Notes: a model not told the origin generated them from the sequence alone. Shown: positions 12,755-26,194, counted from the stretch's first letter. The stretch: 64,000 nt of DNA from Siphlonurus alternatus (GCA_949825025.1 OX463788.1:19533799-19597798), one strand, 5' to 3'. Numbers and translations: made by a program.

Positions 12755-12901
12755 CCCTCTCTCTCCTCTCCCTCTCCCTCTCCCTCTCCCTCTCCCTCTC
12801 CCTCTCCCTCTCCCTCTCCCTCTCCCTCTCCCTCTCCCTCTCCCTCTCCCTCTCCCTCTCCCTCTCCCTCTCCCTCTCCCTCTCCCTCTCCCTCTCTCCC
12901 T

Positions 12902-12966
<65 letters not shown>
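12755..12966. repeat. (CCCTCT)n followed by (CT)n microsatellite
   Basis: A hexamer tract runs to about 12896 and a pure CT tract continues to 12966. The open frames across it (Arg-Gly or Ser-Leu repeats) come from the repeat period and are not genes. Confidence 0.97.
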
Positions 12967-12973
<7 letters not shown>

Positions 12974-13254
12974 AACATTTCCGTTCAATCAGACTTACTT
13001 TTTTGACCCGGAAAGACATTTCAATTAAAAAAAAATAACAATAATAATAAAAATTAATAGCAGTTAAAAAAAAAATAAAATTGGTTTCGTTAATGAAATT
13101 TTTTCCAAAGGGTTTTTATTAAAGCCGGAATCATAAAACATACACCAATACTTTTTTCCTACCACGGCATGATTACCATGCCATGTTCAGTCTAAAATTT
13201 TTATTGATTTACTTTATTATTATTATATATTGGTTGTTTTAACTCCCAATCTGG

Positions 13255-13435
13255 TTGGGGTGTTTAAGCGCCAGCACCGGGCCCAATTGGGCCAAGATGA
13301 AGGCGCCCGCTGATCCTGTTGGGGATGTTACGATCCAGCGTCTCCTAATCAGCTGCGGGCAATGAGGGCTTCCCGGGTACACCCGTAAATAGCCCATCAC
13401 ACAGCTTTTTGGGCAGGTCCTCTCCTATTATTATT
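13255..13435 (-). mobile_element. 3' fragment of a LINE, same family as 55255-55640
   Basis: The words AAGCGCCAGCACCGG, CCAATTGGGCCAAGATGAAG and GCGCCCGC recur in the sequence just 3' of the coding fragment at 55255-55640, and again at 26195-26294. No coding sequence remains here. Confidence 0.5.
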
Positions 13436-13728
13436 ATTATTTTTCTAGAGAACCAATGTGCTGAGACAAAATATTTTTTGGATTTCGATTTCATTGTTAG
13501 GAAGAGCCGAAGAGCAATAGAAGTATTTTAGAACTATTTTTAGAAAATACTACTTCAAAACTGTTGGGGTCATTGTGATGACGTAAATTGTGTTGACTTC
13601 AATATAAAGTGGTATATGCCACGGCTGAAAATAGTGGTATTTTTATCCTACTGAACCTGTAGCACAAGTACTAAATCAGGCTGCAGCAAATATAATCCAG
13701 GTAACACTATATATAATTATAAATTAAT

Positions 13729-13859
13729 AGGCGTGATTCGAAGGAAGTTATCCAGGTTTCTCACAAACCATGTTTAGTGTTTAGTGCTATTCCACTAAAC
13801 GGGGTTATACAGGGAAAAGCTGGATAACTTTCTGGATATAACGCCTTCGTGAATCGTGC
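13729..13859. mobile_element. Short MITE, family F, diverged copy
   Basis: The ends GGCGTGATTCGAAGGAAG and, on the opposite strand, GCACGATTCACGAAGG form an imperfect inverted repeat. TTATCCAG and its complement occur inside. The ends match those of the cleaner copy at 14283-14409. Confidence 0.65.
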
Positions 13860-13882
13860 AAACCAGCCGTCTTGACTCGAGA

Positions 13883-14213
13883 TATAGAGGACATAAAGGA
13901 CCAAGAGATGGCGCTGACGTCTGCAAATTTTGCTCTTTGCATCGAGGATACGGCAATACCTATAGCATGGGGAGAATCACAAAAATTATCAAATTTCTAG
14001 GAAAGAAATCACTTACGAAGTTGAAATATTTTTTTATATTTGTCCGAAAGTATTTGACAACTAATTATGGTGTTGTCATTTCTATAAAATTATGCTGTGG
14101 CTGCTGACAGAGCATTTACATGGTTTTACAATGTTAATCATATACAGCAATCCTCGCCAGACGCACGTAGTTCCAGCAGTTGCCACTAGGTTCCCACTAA
14201 CTTTATGATGCCA
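13883..14213. repeat. Dispersed repeat G, copy 1
   Basis: About 330 bases beginning TATAGAGGACA and containing CAAGAGATGGCGCTGACG are nearly identical to 48785-49113. No protein is evident and the class is unknown. It could be a MITE or a SINE-like unit. Confidence 0.8.
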
Positions 14214-14282
14214 TATGTCGATTATACAAAATGATGCATCTTGTATATTGGTAGCTGTATTTATTTTGCTCCCTGTTATCAA

Positions 14283-14409
14283 TGGGTGCGATTCACGAAG
14301 CAGTTAGCCAGGTTTCTAACCACATTTAGCTTAACCACGTTTAACTATACCTGTTTTACGTGTTAAACCACCCTAGAAACCTTGCTAACTGCTTCGTGAA
14401 TCGCACCCA
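14283..14409. mobile_element. Short MITE, family F, well-preserved copy
   Basis: The left end GGGTGCGATTCACGAAGCAG is answered by a perfect complement, CTGCTTCGTGAATCGCACCC, at the right. The arms extend about 35 bp with one or two mismatches. The flanks read AAT on both sides, a possible 3-bp target duplication. There is no coding capacity. Confidence 0.88.
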
Positions 14410-17110
14410 ATATATTTTGAGACCCTCATGCTGCAGGATCAAACTATAGCCAGTATCCACTTTTCAGTAAAGGTAATTTTCCTACTTGAATCATGCATGA
14501 TGGCATTTATGATAAGTTTGATCCTCATTTTTATTTTTTTTGGTGCATGTGTTCCCCTCGGACAACGTGTAGCATCCAATAGTTGAATTAATTCACTATA
14601 TTATAGTTTTGAAATATAAGTAATTCATTGACGTTGGCTGCAACCAGACAGCATACAGTCTTCGTATATCATAATATATATCAACAAAGTACAATTTTCT
14701 CTTTTACAGCTGCATGCTCTGCATTAATGTATATATTATGTGTCGTATAATTATGATGATTACGTGGCACTTTATAATTATGTATATCAAGAAGCACAGT
14801 TGAAGAATAAGAATTAACGTATTTTATAATCCTAATAAAAAAAAGGTAACAAAGATTAGCCTTTCCACAGTTTGCATTGAAGCACATCTTAACATAATTA
14901 TTGTGGGTCATACTCAACAAAAATAAACACTGCGTAGCATTAAAATCAATGGTCTGAGAACTTTATGATGAATTCTGACCCTCACCTGATTTTAATTGTT
15001 GTTAAGCTAAATCAATGACAATGTCAACAATAACGCTGGGAATGAGGCCGTGACAGCATCGTCAATCAAGGAAATGGAAAGCGATTGACGTAACTTTTGC
15101 GATTGAAAAGTGAATCAACTTAAAATAGAGCATAATGCACATGATGATTGTACAACAATTATTTTTATATTGTAATTTAAATATTAAAATAAGAATGATG
15201 TAAAATGTTTACTGCACTTTAATAATTCAATATATAATATATATTAATAAATACATTATATAATTATGTAATAATTGGAGCCACACTTTAAGCTTCGACC
15301 GTAATTGGCTCTGATATTTTGGATTTAACATACATGTCGGTATAATATGTTTTCCCTCAATTGTTATTAACATTGGATATCGGCATTATGCTTCTTCTGC
15401 CCCCCCCCCCCCCCCGCCTCCATTTTTTTATTTTTTTTTTATTTTTATGAATCCAAGTTGCAGGCACGTTGAAAAACATAGTTATTAAACATGACGGTCA
15501 GTGTATACGTGGTTAGCATTGCAGAGGTATTTATTATTATAGTCATATTACTTGAACCCGGAAGTACCCGGAAGTGAAAATTCAAATTTTATTCAATCGT
15601 TTAGGTTGTACATAGGTGAACTTAGATCATGTCAAAAAGAAAACAAAAAGAAAAACAAATAAACAGACAAAGCAAAACACAACACAACAATCACAGTGCA
15701 CACAAATAACATATACAAATACATCTCAACTATATATATATATATATAATCTGAATATTATATACTTATTACCATGATAAATAACTTAACATACAATTTT
15801 TATATTTATTTGAGTTAAACAGAAATCTTATGTACAATAATATTAATTATATTAAAAGTTCCTGATTATGTTTTCATGAAAGGTTCATGTATTTCATAAA
15901 AAAGCTAATACATTTGTAATAAGCGTACTGATTGATTTTTTAAATTTTAAAACTTGAACATGAAAGCTATAAACGTCCCACTTCCGGCTACTTCCGACAG
16001 GAATATCAAATTAATTTGAGTACAGAGTACAAGAAGTATCGTCTTCTTAAACGTGGAGAGCATTATTATATTTTAACATGTTTCTTTTTGTTCAATGCAA
16101 AACAATGCAAAATATCACTCAATGTATATTTTAATTACATAAGTGCTTGCAACAAGAAAGTATAAATATTATATCTTATATCAACGAAGCAAGTAACTAA
16201 CTTTGTAACAATTTTCGTGATATTATGGATATTATGGTAATCATGCACATGAAACTTTTTTCAGTACTATTCACTCAGCTTCAAGACGAGGGCGTAACAA
16301 GCTTTTAAATTGCTTGAAAATTTAAGTTGCAGTAGACTCATATATAAATATATGGTAGAATGTTGCAACGTTTCTATGATTCAACGTATCTGTGAGACTC
16401 CTCACCCCTCACCGCGGCGACCCAACTGTCCGGCTCTTATACTCTTATCTATTCGGACACAGCAGAAAATAAAGAAAATCTCTCATGAAAATTAATAACT
16501 AATTAATTAATTAAGAAATTAATTAATTAACTAGCAGATTTTTAACGAGAAAATAAGTCGAACACTTTGAAAACTCAATTATTTAAAAAAAAATGGTACA
16601 AGTTGAGTATAAGTTTCATGCAGTCATATAGAACAACGCTATATTTTGTTTTCATATTCCACCTAACGCAGTGTTTTTTTCGAGATATTCGAGGCTTTTT
16701 GTCAAGTTTAACGACGCGTTCATTCACTTTTTTTTTTTTTTTTTTTTTTTTAGAAACCTATGTGGGGTAGAAATTTTTGAGATTTTAGCCCTATTCGAAG
16801 TGAGATAGAATTTTTTGAGATTTCAGCTCTGTTCGAACTATTTTTAGAAAATACTGACCCCAAATATTTTGGGTTCATTTTTGTAGTGCTCATTTTAATT
16901 TGTTTTCTATTCTTTTATCTCTCTTTATTAAATATGCTAAAGCCACGTGAAGAAATAATGTAGAAATATAGCTACAGTAGAATTTAGCGTATAATATAGT
17001 ATTAATTATGGTTGCCCTTATTCAGCCTTATTGCTTATTGCTGTTCTTATGGACCTGTTGTTTAATTGATGTGTATTATATGTGTATAATAATCGATGAA
17101 TACATGTTTT
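14410..17110. other. AT-rich non-coding DNA
   Basis: No gene is recognised. A C-homopolymer lies near 15402-15415 and an A-rich, retroposon-tail-like segment near 15580-15720. Poly-T occurs at about 16730-16751. Confidence 0.5.
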
Positions 17111-17129
17111 CTTTTCAGCTAAATCCCAT

Positions 17130-17550
17130 TTGTATTCTTTTGGCGGTTAGGTGTAAGAATGGGCTTGCCTAAACCTCGCCGCAATAAAGCACATTTCTAT
17201 TCTATTCTATTCTATTCTGTTCTGTTCTGTTCTGTTCTGTTCTGTTCTGTTCTGTTCTGTTCTGTTCTGTTCTGTTCTGTTCTGTTCTGTTCTGTTCTGT
17301 TCTGTTCTGTTCTGTTCTGTTCTGTTCTGTTCTGTTCTGTTCTGTTCTGTTCTGTTCTGTTCTGTTCTGTTCTGTTCTGTTCTGTTCTGTTCTATTCTAT
17401 TCTATTCTATTCTATTCTATTCTATTCTATTCTATTCTATTCTATTCTATTCTATTCTATTCTATTCTATTCTATTCTATTCTATTCTATTCTATTCTAT
17501 TCTATTCTATTCTATTCTATTCTATTCTATTCTATTCTATTCTATTCTAT
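17130..17550 (+). repeat. LINE 3' tail expanded into a pentanucleotide satellite
   Basis: The sequence GTAAGAATGGGC...CGCCGCAATAAAG at about 17153-17189 matches the tail at 52557-52600. Four TCTAT units follow, then 35 TCTGT units (17216-17390) and 32 TCTAT units (17391-17550). The long open frame across it is an artefact of the 15-base period. The T-to-G variant has spread as one uniform block. Confidence 0.9.
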
Positions 17551-19600
17551 ATTATTGGTTTCTTCTTTTGTTAAATTAATAATTAAAAATGTTGAGATTT
17601 TTTTATTATAATCATAATTTTACTGTATAACATAAATAACATAATCATGTACAATTTCTCGATTTCTGATAGATAATAATATATACTCTTATATATCCTC
17701 AATCAACAATCATTATGATATGTTCAAAAAATTCAACGAGAATATAGGAAATATTTACTTATTAATGCTTCTATGACTGAGTGTGCATTTCTTTTTATAT
17801 GACTATTTTATCTTCCATGTATACAGGTATTTAACAAAATACAAAATATTTATCGCTTTCTTGTATTTTTTTTCCTTTGCCCAATTATTTGATGACGATA
17901 CTGACAACGGACCAATCGAGTATTTCCAAAATTTCCGAATATTTCAACTCCACATTATTTGTTATTTTGAAAATGAACAGGTACCGAGCCATTTTTTACT
18001 TTAATTTTAAAAAATATACATGTTATTGATGCCTGCTATGTATAAATGTTTATATTGTACATGCGCAGTATTTTAATTAATAACAACACCACATATTTAC
18101 CATATACCGCAATAAATGACAAAAATCATAGTAAAAAACATAAATTGACGTAAAATTGGAAAGGAAAACATTTTGCAAGAATCGAAGTGCAATAAATTAC
18201 TTTTAGTTGATATTAATATGCTTATAATTCTAAGTATAATCTATTAAATTTATAAGCAGGTAACACAATAACAAGGAAGCATATTATATAACCAGAGAAT
18301 ATTATACATATCCATCTTGTTAATAATATTGTAAGAATCTTTAGAAAACGTGAGAAATACTAAAAAGTCTCCCCATATACAGCTAAGCTACTTTTAGATT
18401 GTTCTGAAAATAGATTGCATCAAGTCGAGGCATTATAAACTACCCTAACAACGAAACGAGGGCTCAAGTAGGGAGAACTGGGAAGATCTAACACAAATAT
18501 ATGTATTTGACTGTGTGTTATACATTTATAAATAATACCCAACGACGGTGAGGGTGCCTTCTTCAAGCGATCACCAAATGTCATTGAAAAAGATTTTCAA
18601 CCAATCACATTCTTAGTATATTTTATTAATCATTATATTATTTATAATTCGATTCCCGTCAAATTTAATAATCATATGATTTTGACAAACTTATAATAAT
18701 AGCCACAACATTGAAAATTTAAATCGTCAGTTCTTTATTTTGGGAAAAAATTCCATAATACCCATGAAAGAGATAATAAATATAGTAATAGATAATAATA
18801 ACATAATATAAAAATACAGTGTTATATAAAAATTAACAACTATGTGTATACGCAGTGTTATACACTATGTAATGCATTAAAATGATTGATAAAATATATA
18901 ATGTTATTATATATAATGCTGTATAATGCTGATTAAATAGTACATTCAATAAAAATTTAATAACTGAAAAAAAATGGTACAATATTATATATATAAAAAA
19001 TGCACATTATACATTTATAAATAAAATGCCCAACGACGGTGAGAGCGCCCTCTAGCTGCAAGCGATTATTCTAGTGTCTGTAACTCTAGAAATATCAAGG
19101 ACTATATCAGTATATTATAGTCCTCGTAGAAATATAGAAGCTTAATTAAGAAACAAGTGTGTAATTTTTGAAGAACGCATGAAACTTGAAACATTGATAG
19201 AACTGATCATGATGGTCGTATCTGTAAATGTAGCCACGCTGAAATCTTGACCTGATGACCTGAGGCGACCTTCAAAGGTAGTACAAAGGTATTTCGGAAA
19301 ATTATTTTTTACGGGCAGAGATTGTAAACAATTAAATTGAAAAGCTTTTTCACTCAAAATTATGCTTAATGTTTGATAAAATTTTAGTAAAATTCCCAAA
19401 CCTACATTTTCAAAAACAAGCCTAGCATTTAAAAATCATACCCAAAATTTAGAAATTTGACAAACTAATTGCTAATTATTGACCAGGTAAACGAAAATGT
19501 GGAAAAGAGTTCATATATGAGAAACTTTATGGTTATAATTAAACGCGTTTTGGTGCAAAATTTGTCAAATTTAATTAAGCGGTTTCGAAACTTTCAAAAA
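17551..19600. other. AT-rich non-coding DNA with a duplicated 60-bp word
   Basis: I see no gene. Two diverged direct copies of a segment containing CCCAACGACGGTGAG and a CAAGCGAT end lie at about 18515-18575 and 19005-19066. Confidence 0.5.
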
Positions 19601-19603
19601 TAT

Positions 19604-19880
19604 CCCATCTAGATTTTCGTGTTGCGCGTACCACTTATGTGCCTAATATCCCAACCAATTAACATGTGCATCTTGCATCTCTGGACACCACGAACTTTAC
19701 GCCTGCTTTTTTTTGTAGGCGTTACCACGCAGTCTATGTAGAGGCGTGGTGAACCAAAGCTCTTTTTATATTGAAAGATAGGGTGTTCTTCATATTTCGC
19801 CCGAAATTGCAAATCTGCATCTTTATGTCTGTATTGACTCTGTTGGAGCTGCAGCTTTAGCAAGTGAGGCATGGAGTAAA
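19604..19880 (-). repeat. Dispersed repeat I, minus-strand copy
   Basis: On the minus strand this segment shares CACTTGCTAAAGCTGCAGCT, TGCAGATTTGCAATTT and GTAAAGTTCGTGGTGTCC with 32225-32480 on the plus strand. A minus frame of about 105 codons is open here but closed in the other copy, so it is probably a decayed transposon coding segment of unidentified class. Confidence 0.6.
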
Positions 19881-20590
19881 AAGGTTTATGCAGTCCAGAG
19901 GTATAGTTACAGACGATGTATAGCATGTTATTTAAGTTAATAGCTTAATACTCATTTATTATAAGAGTAAATCTAACCACGAAATCACCAATTAAGGAGA
20001 TATTTATAGGGTTTCTTCAGTGTCTCAAAAATTAGGGTGAGCAAACGATCCCTAATCATTCATAATTTTTTATTATAATTATTTTTTTCTGCCTAAACTT
20101 ATTCAAACTGCTTATATTTTGATGAAGAATTAATATCTCCAATGTTTGTGCAAAAGAAATATTAAGATATAAACATTTTTTTTTAATTATATTTTCCCCT
20201 TCAACTGTTTAATAAACAAAGGATTTTCGCTCTGAACTTTTAGTAAAATTACATTCAATGTTCTTTAACTACATATGCCCAATCTTTTTTTGGTAGTAAA
20301 TGGTAGGACAAAGGTTGGTGACGTCAAGATGACAGCTTACCATTAATGTGAGTTTTAAAGGTTTTTAAGCAAACACCAGGCGCGAGTCTAGGCTAGGGGG
20401 TGGACCAGACCCTAAACCTACGCTTGGTGTATTGGTGTTTAACTTCCTCCCCCCCCCTCACTTCAGAATTCTTAAATTTAATATGGGCGTTGGGCGTTTC
20501 TTCCACTTAACTTGATTGAAACGGCTATATTATAGCTGATGGCCGCAGCCGCCCGGGTTTAATTCGGTATTCCCCAGTATAATAATTATA

Positions 20591-21238
<648 letters not shown>

Positions 21239-21252
21239 TGTATATATATATA

Positions 21253-21989
21253 CAGGGTGTTTACTTTGATTTGAACGTTTTAAAGTGATAATTAAGGAAT
21301 GAAGTTCGATGGTAATATAGACATATCATACATCAAATTAAAGCTTACATTTTAACATTTTCAAAACTTGCATCATAAATTACATGTGCGGACTTGCCTT
21401 TTTTTGAGACGAAAAAGAAACAAAAATGAGCCGTTTTTTGGTTCAAATATCGGTGGTAACATGAAATTAACTGTTGAATCCTTCACTGGATTGCAAGGTT
21501 GGTGTGGGAGTGATATGTAATGCGTTTGGTCAATTTTCCTTAGATCACCAAAGTAAAGCAACACAAGACTGTTTTGTGGTTGGATGGGTGACCATTTAAA
21601 CAAAAATTGCACTTCTCCCATCCAGGGGTAACGCTTTTTACCACAATGTGGTTTCTCTACGAATTTTAACCATTCCATTTCTGTTTCTGGTTCATTGACA
21701 AAATTTGAAGATGCATGTGGCGTTCATCCTGACAAGTTTCCACGTTGCGATCAGTGACATTAAAATGCCATTTAATTTCATGTTACCACCGATTTTTGAA
21801 CAAAAAAACAGCTCATTTTTGTTTCTTTTTCGTCTCAAAAACAGACAAGTCCGCACATGTAATTTATGATACAAGTTTTGAAAATGTTAAAATGTAAGCT
21901 TTAATTTGATGTATGACATGTCTATATTACCATCGAACTTCATTCCTTAATTATCACTTTAAAACGTTCAAACCAAAGTAAACACCCTG
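21253..21989. mobile_element. TA-flanked element with long inverted arms (copy E1)
   Basis: The ends are CAGGGTGTTTACTTTG and, complemented at the right, CAGGGTGTTTACTTTG, with TA immediately outside each. The arms run about 235 bp with good identity. The unique centre, about 21490-21756, has an open minus frame that I do not recognise. A TA flank with CAGGGTG ends suggests the Tc1/mariner group. No DDE motif is visible. Confidence 0.8.
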
Positions 21990-22117
21990 TATTTTTAGAC
22001 GTACTTACACTTTATTCTCCTTTTTTGCATGAAGTTTAGACAAAAATATTGAATAGGGCAGCCGAGACCAAATCACCTAAAATGTTCAATGCATCACCTA
22101 GCTCTCTTATTTATCAT

Positions 22118-22175
22118 TATCATTCATAATATTTTATTGCTTTTCGATTGTATACGTAACAAAATAAGCATGCAT
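22118..22175 (-). mobile_element. 3'-end fragment of the 29-kb LINE family
   Basis: The complement contains ACAATCGAAAAGCAATAAAA and a TGCTTATTTTGTTACG-like word, matching the 3' end of the LINE at about 30760-30815. It is a short 5'-truncated copy. Confidence 0.6.
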
Positions 22176-22330
22176 GTCAAATCACATTATCACAAATCAA
22201 CAAAAAAGGTGTATGTATTAATTAAAAGTATTAAAATAATCAAAACAAAATAATAAGAATTTAAATATCAATATACATCAGTGACAATGAATAAAAACTA
22301 AAGAATACCTCAATTATAGAGCAATCAAGT

Positions 22331-23338
22331 AAAAAACATAAGTATCAACATACTATCATGAGAAAGCCAGATCGCGCCTCTATCAGAGAAACTTATAAGA
22401 AAGACATTATTACATATTATATTGATCAAAAAATGTGAAATGTATTATAGAATTAGTGAATGTCTGAATTAAGATAACGTTCACAAATTTAATACATTAA
22501 AATACAGAAAATGTCCATAATATAAAACCTGAAACTCTATATTATATATTAAAAATATCATATACTATACAATAATATAACTACTGCACAATATTTATGT
22601 TATTTGTATTTGTATGTGCAGTTTTTTATAAAAATAATTAATATTAAAAATGTTTATTTAAATTCCATAAATTTAAATTGAATAGAGGATTTAATTTTAT
22701 TTTTCACAAGTTGTGGCAGCACTATACGGATTTGAGAAAGTATTATATTTTAGTTGAAAGATGGCAGCACTAACTCAAATTTTTACTACGGCCGTGTCCT
22801 AAATACATAATTATATATAATTCAAAATTATATTATTTTAATTTATATGTTCTAATCCATAAAAATTTTAATTAAGAAAATTATTAAAATGTTTAATAAA
22901 ATTTATTTTAATTACACTTAAACACTAAATCTAAAATAACATTGATGTTAAAAAACAACAACATATTTTCAAGTCAAGTGTTAAATTGTTTTGTAAACTA
23001 CCTAAGACCTACTTTTATAGTCATTTGTGAGCGCGGGAGTTGCAGTTAGAATACATAGTAGGTCACTGTAAAACTGTAGCGGTACTTTTTCTAGCCCCTT
23101 TACCGGCAGTTGCGCCTTCGTTTCCCCAGTAAACTGGTGGAGTGATTCTCGGACACACGTATTCAGGTAAGCTCTGACACAGAAATTGTGGACTAACTCT
23201 AAATTTATTATTGTTGATTGATTGGTTGGTACTTTGATTAACACATTTTGGTCATGTATGCCCCCAAATATTATTGCAATTTGCAGGAAATGTGAATTAC
23301 AATACAAAGTAGCATAATTATATATTAATATGTTACAG

Positions 23339-23420
<82 letters not shown>

Positions 23421-24449
23421 TAAATATTATCACATATAAAATTCAAACAAAGGAATGTTCAATAAATAAACATTCGACCTTTTAGAATAAGTATATATAA
23501 TTATAGTATAGTAAGAATAATTAAATAACTAATATATTTTTATCAAAGGTAAAATAAATAAATTAATATTATAAATGTGGTTTAGAATTATAAAATAGAT
23601 AAATTAATTATTATATCGTATATCGTGTAACATAATTATTTAAAAAATACACACGTACACATTTAAAAATTAATATGCGTTTATAAAACATGATGAACTT
23701 TATTGCTGCAATCATGCTAATTGCACTTTATGCTAAATTTAACAAAAGCGCTTGTTGATACAAAGTAAGGAAATTAATAGCATTTATCATTGAACATAAT
23801 GAAACATTTTGGTAGTAAAATGAAATGAAAATAGTACTACGATATTTTAATATACTAAACCTATTTACGAATTACTCGATCTCTATTATAAAAACTATTC
23901 AAATCATTGAAGCGAATTAAATTCCATGGAGACTTTCACAAATATTTATATATATTATTATATCTTAACGTTTTGCATGCATGCATTGAATTGATTCTTA
24001 ATTGAAGAGAAATTTAAATTTATCAACCAGACACTACAGACAGCGCAGCTCACGAAAGTTTGCAGGAGGACATCACTGAATGGTTTGTAAAAAATAAGCG
24101 TGTAATTCACGTGGTATTGGTGTCATTTGAACCAACATTATCAGCAATTAAGACTGCTCAATAATGTTGATATCATACATCGTAATAACTCGATTGGTGC
24201 ATGCTCAGTCGTCTCGGTGCAGGACCTGGCGGAGTCCTGAAGGACACCCGGAAGACTCGTAGCCAGTTTTGTGCGCTAGGAAATTTTATAAATGTAAATT
24301 CAGAAATGCATGCTGTTGTACACAAAACAAAGAGATCGGTCGGAACTATTTGCTGAGTTTTATCACACAAGAAGCTGATTATTAATTTTATTACTTCAAT
24401 GTATGCAAAGTTTGTGTTATTTAACGATGATTATATTGATTTTGGCTAA
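22331..24449. other. AT-rich non-coding DNA
   Basis: No gene is recognised. A minus frame through the TA tract at 23341-23418 continues for about 100 codons into non-repeat sequence (23002-23330), but I see neither splice context nor a family. A small unknown exon near 23010-23330 cannot be excluded. Confidence 0.4.
23341..23418. repeat. (TA)n microsatellite
   Basis: A nearly pure TA tract of about 78 bases. Confidence 0.95.
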
Positions 24450-24510
24450 ATATTCATAATTTAATTATTTTATTGCAAGTTTTCGATTGTGCAACAATAT
24501 AAGCACGTCT
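24450..24510 (-). mobile_element. 3'-end fragment of the 29-kb LINE family, degenerate
   Basis: The segment ATTTTATTGCAAGTTTTCGA followed by TTGTGCAACAATATAAGCAC is the reversed and diverged 3' end seen at 30760-30815. Confidence 0.5.
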
Positions 24511-24757
24511 TTCAACTGACTTCCAAGTCTGCTTTCATATAACTGCATCAATAATCATGATTACAATGCTTTATGCTGTAAAACCAACGAAAGATAGGGC
24601 GCACGTAAGATCCTATAAGGAGCAATTTTTCGATTCGCAAATTGTTAACCCTCTAAATAAGTTATGTTTGCAAATTTAAAATTACGTAACATTGGTACTA
24701 AACTTAAACGTTTGCTGCTATAAAATTTTTATTGTCAGTCTAGTTCAATGAGAAGAT

Positions 24758-25103
24758 TTAAAGGCATACAGGCCTCAAAATACAAATTAGACAGTCACCA
24801 AGTGGGTTTAGAGTATATAATCAACATTCGCATCATATTTTTCCACGCGTGATGCATCCGTGCGAAGTCGCAGTTCAAAGTAAGAAATTTAGTCCTTGAT
24901 GACGTCACGAAGTCCTTGATGACGTCACAACTCAATGCTAATCGGTGCCAGCTGTAAGTTGTGACGTCAGCAAGGACTTTCTTTACAGCGCGACTTCGCA
25001 CAGACGCACCCCGCGCAGGTAAAAATAATACGAATGTTAATTATAAACTTGAGCAACACTTAATGTCTGTCTAATTTGTAATTTGAGGCCTGTATACCTT
25101 TAA
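24758..25103. mobile_element. TTAA-flanked foldback element, family 3, carrying CRE sites
   Basis: The ends are AGGCATACAGGCCTCAAA on the left and, complemented, AGGTATACAGGCCTCAAA on the right, with TTAA directly outside (24758-24761 and 25100-25103). The inner part is also inverted: TGCGAAGTCGC faces GCGACTTCGCA. It carries GTCCTTGATGACGTCAC twice in tandem on the left and GTGACGTCAGCAAGGAC once on the right, so three TGACGTCA (CRE-type) sites sit in a 338-bp element. It is non-coding. Confidence 0.85.
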
Positions 25104-25409
25104 ATATTGACGACACAATTCTCTCAGCCAATGAAAATCTAGCGCGCGAACTGCGCGCGACGACATGTTCTATCAAGCTTCCTATCCTTTAACCCAGCGG
25201 TACCTGGTTTTTAATTTTTTTCGGTGGTTCTTATGAAGGGCAAGATTAATAATTCATATAAGCCACGGGAAAGATCACTTTACACGACAAAAAATATTCG
25301 AGATTTTGTGCAGCATAGAATTTGAATGAAAAAATAAATAAGATTTTTCTCCTAACAAACCTTATGGAATGGCCCGTCAGAATGCGGCGCTGCGGCATTT
25401 TTAAGTTGA

Positions 25410-25795
25410 AGCTTGTCATAGGGCATCTAAAGAATTTCGCTGTAGTAGTGTTTTGACTTCGAGCCGAGAAAACGAGCGCAGAAGGGTAAAAGGTGGATTC
25501 ATATGGCGATTTTTATCATGCGACGCGACGCGAATAATGCGCACTTGCTATAACATCCATTGGCGACCATATTTGGCGATTAAAAGAAAAAGAGCATCGT
25601 GAGTATCGTAATTAACGCGATTCCCGGCGGCTCCCCGGCGAATTCGCCGTCGCATAGGAATTCACAGCTTTTACGTCAAAATCGCGTCGCATCGCCGTTG
25701 TCGCCATCTGAATCCGCCTTTACGCGCCGATGCGCGGTGGTTGTAGCAGAAGTCAAAATCAGCAAACGAACATCGTTGGGTGACTGATCACTTTT
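25410..25795. repeat. Dispersed repeat L, copy 1, interrupted by a MITE
   Basis: The flanking parts (TAGTAGTGTTTTGACTTC, GCGCGGTGGTTGTA, CAGCAAACGAACATC) recur in the same order at 26005-26170. There they are uninterrupted at the MITE position. Confidence 0.7.
25489..25720. mobile_element. MITE with AAGGYGGATTC ends
   Basis: The left end AAGGTGGATTCATATGGCGA is answered by TCGCCATCTGAATCCGCCTT at the right. GCGACGCGACGCG and a CGTCGCATCGCC-like complement follow inside. It splits repeat L: the sister copy at about 26070-26090 lacks it. Left and right flanks contain TAA and TTA, so a 3-bp duplication is possible. Confidence 0.75.
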
Positions 25796-25900
25796 GTGCA
25801 TGGGTTATGCCTTTTTTTGTCACCCTTTGAGCTATTTATTTTAACTAATCAATACTGTTGCACATAATATTGTATTGTATTTCATTTTGCTCAATAAACA

Positions 25901-25936
<36 letters not shown>

Positions 25937-26004
25937 TACAATATGGTGACAACCAACATTATATCTATAGGTGATAAAATTTATTAACAGCCTGATTTCA
26001 GTTT

Positions 26005-26170
26005 ATTTGTTGAGAGTCTAAAAAATTTCGAGGTAGTAGTGTTTTAACTTCAGAGCGAAAAAACGTGCGCATAAACGTTGCGCCGTGGTTGTAAAGGAAA
26101 TGAGGGCAGTCTCCTCTGCCCTGAGGAAATCAATCAACTTTTCTTCAGCAAACGAACATCCTTGAGATAG
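26005..26170. repeat. Dispersed repeat L, copy 2 (uninterrupted)
   Basis: It has the same word order as 25410-25795 but no MITE. It carries an extra stretch, GGCAGTCTCCTCTGCCCTGA, which contains a small hairpin. Confidence 0.65.
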
Positions 26171-26194
26171 ATCAAATCGGCTGATAAGAGCTTA

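Noticed and set aside
12674..12988. Arg-Gly / Arg-Glu repeat frame and its Ser-Leu complement
   Set aside because: Products of the CCCTCT and CT microsatellite.
17159..17611. 150-codon open frame of Phe-Tyr-Ser-Ile-Leu and Phe-Cys-Ser-Val-Leu repeats
   Set aside because: A stop-free pentanucleotide repeat always gives a 15-base coding period. There is no gene context.
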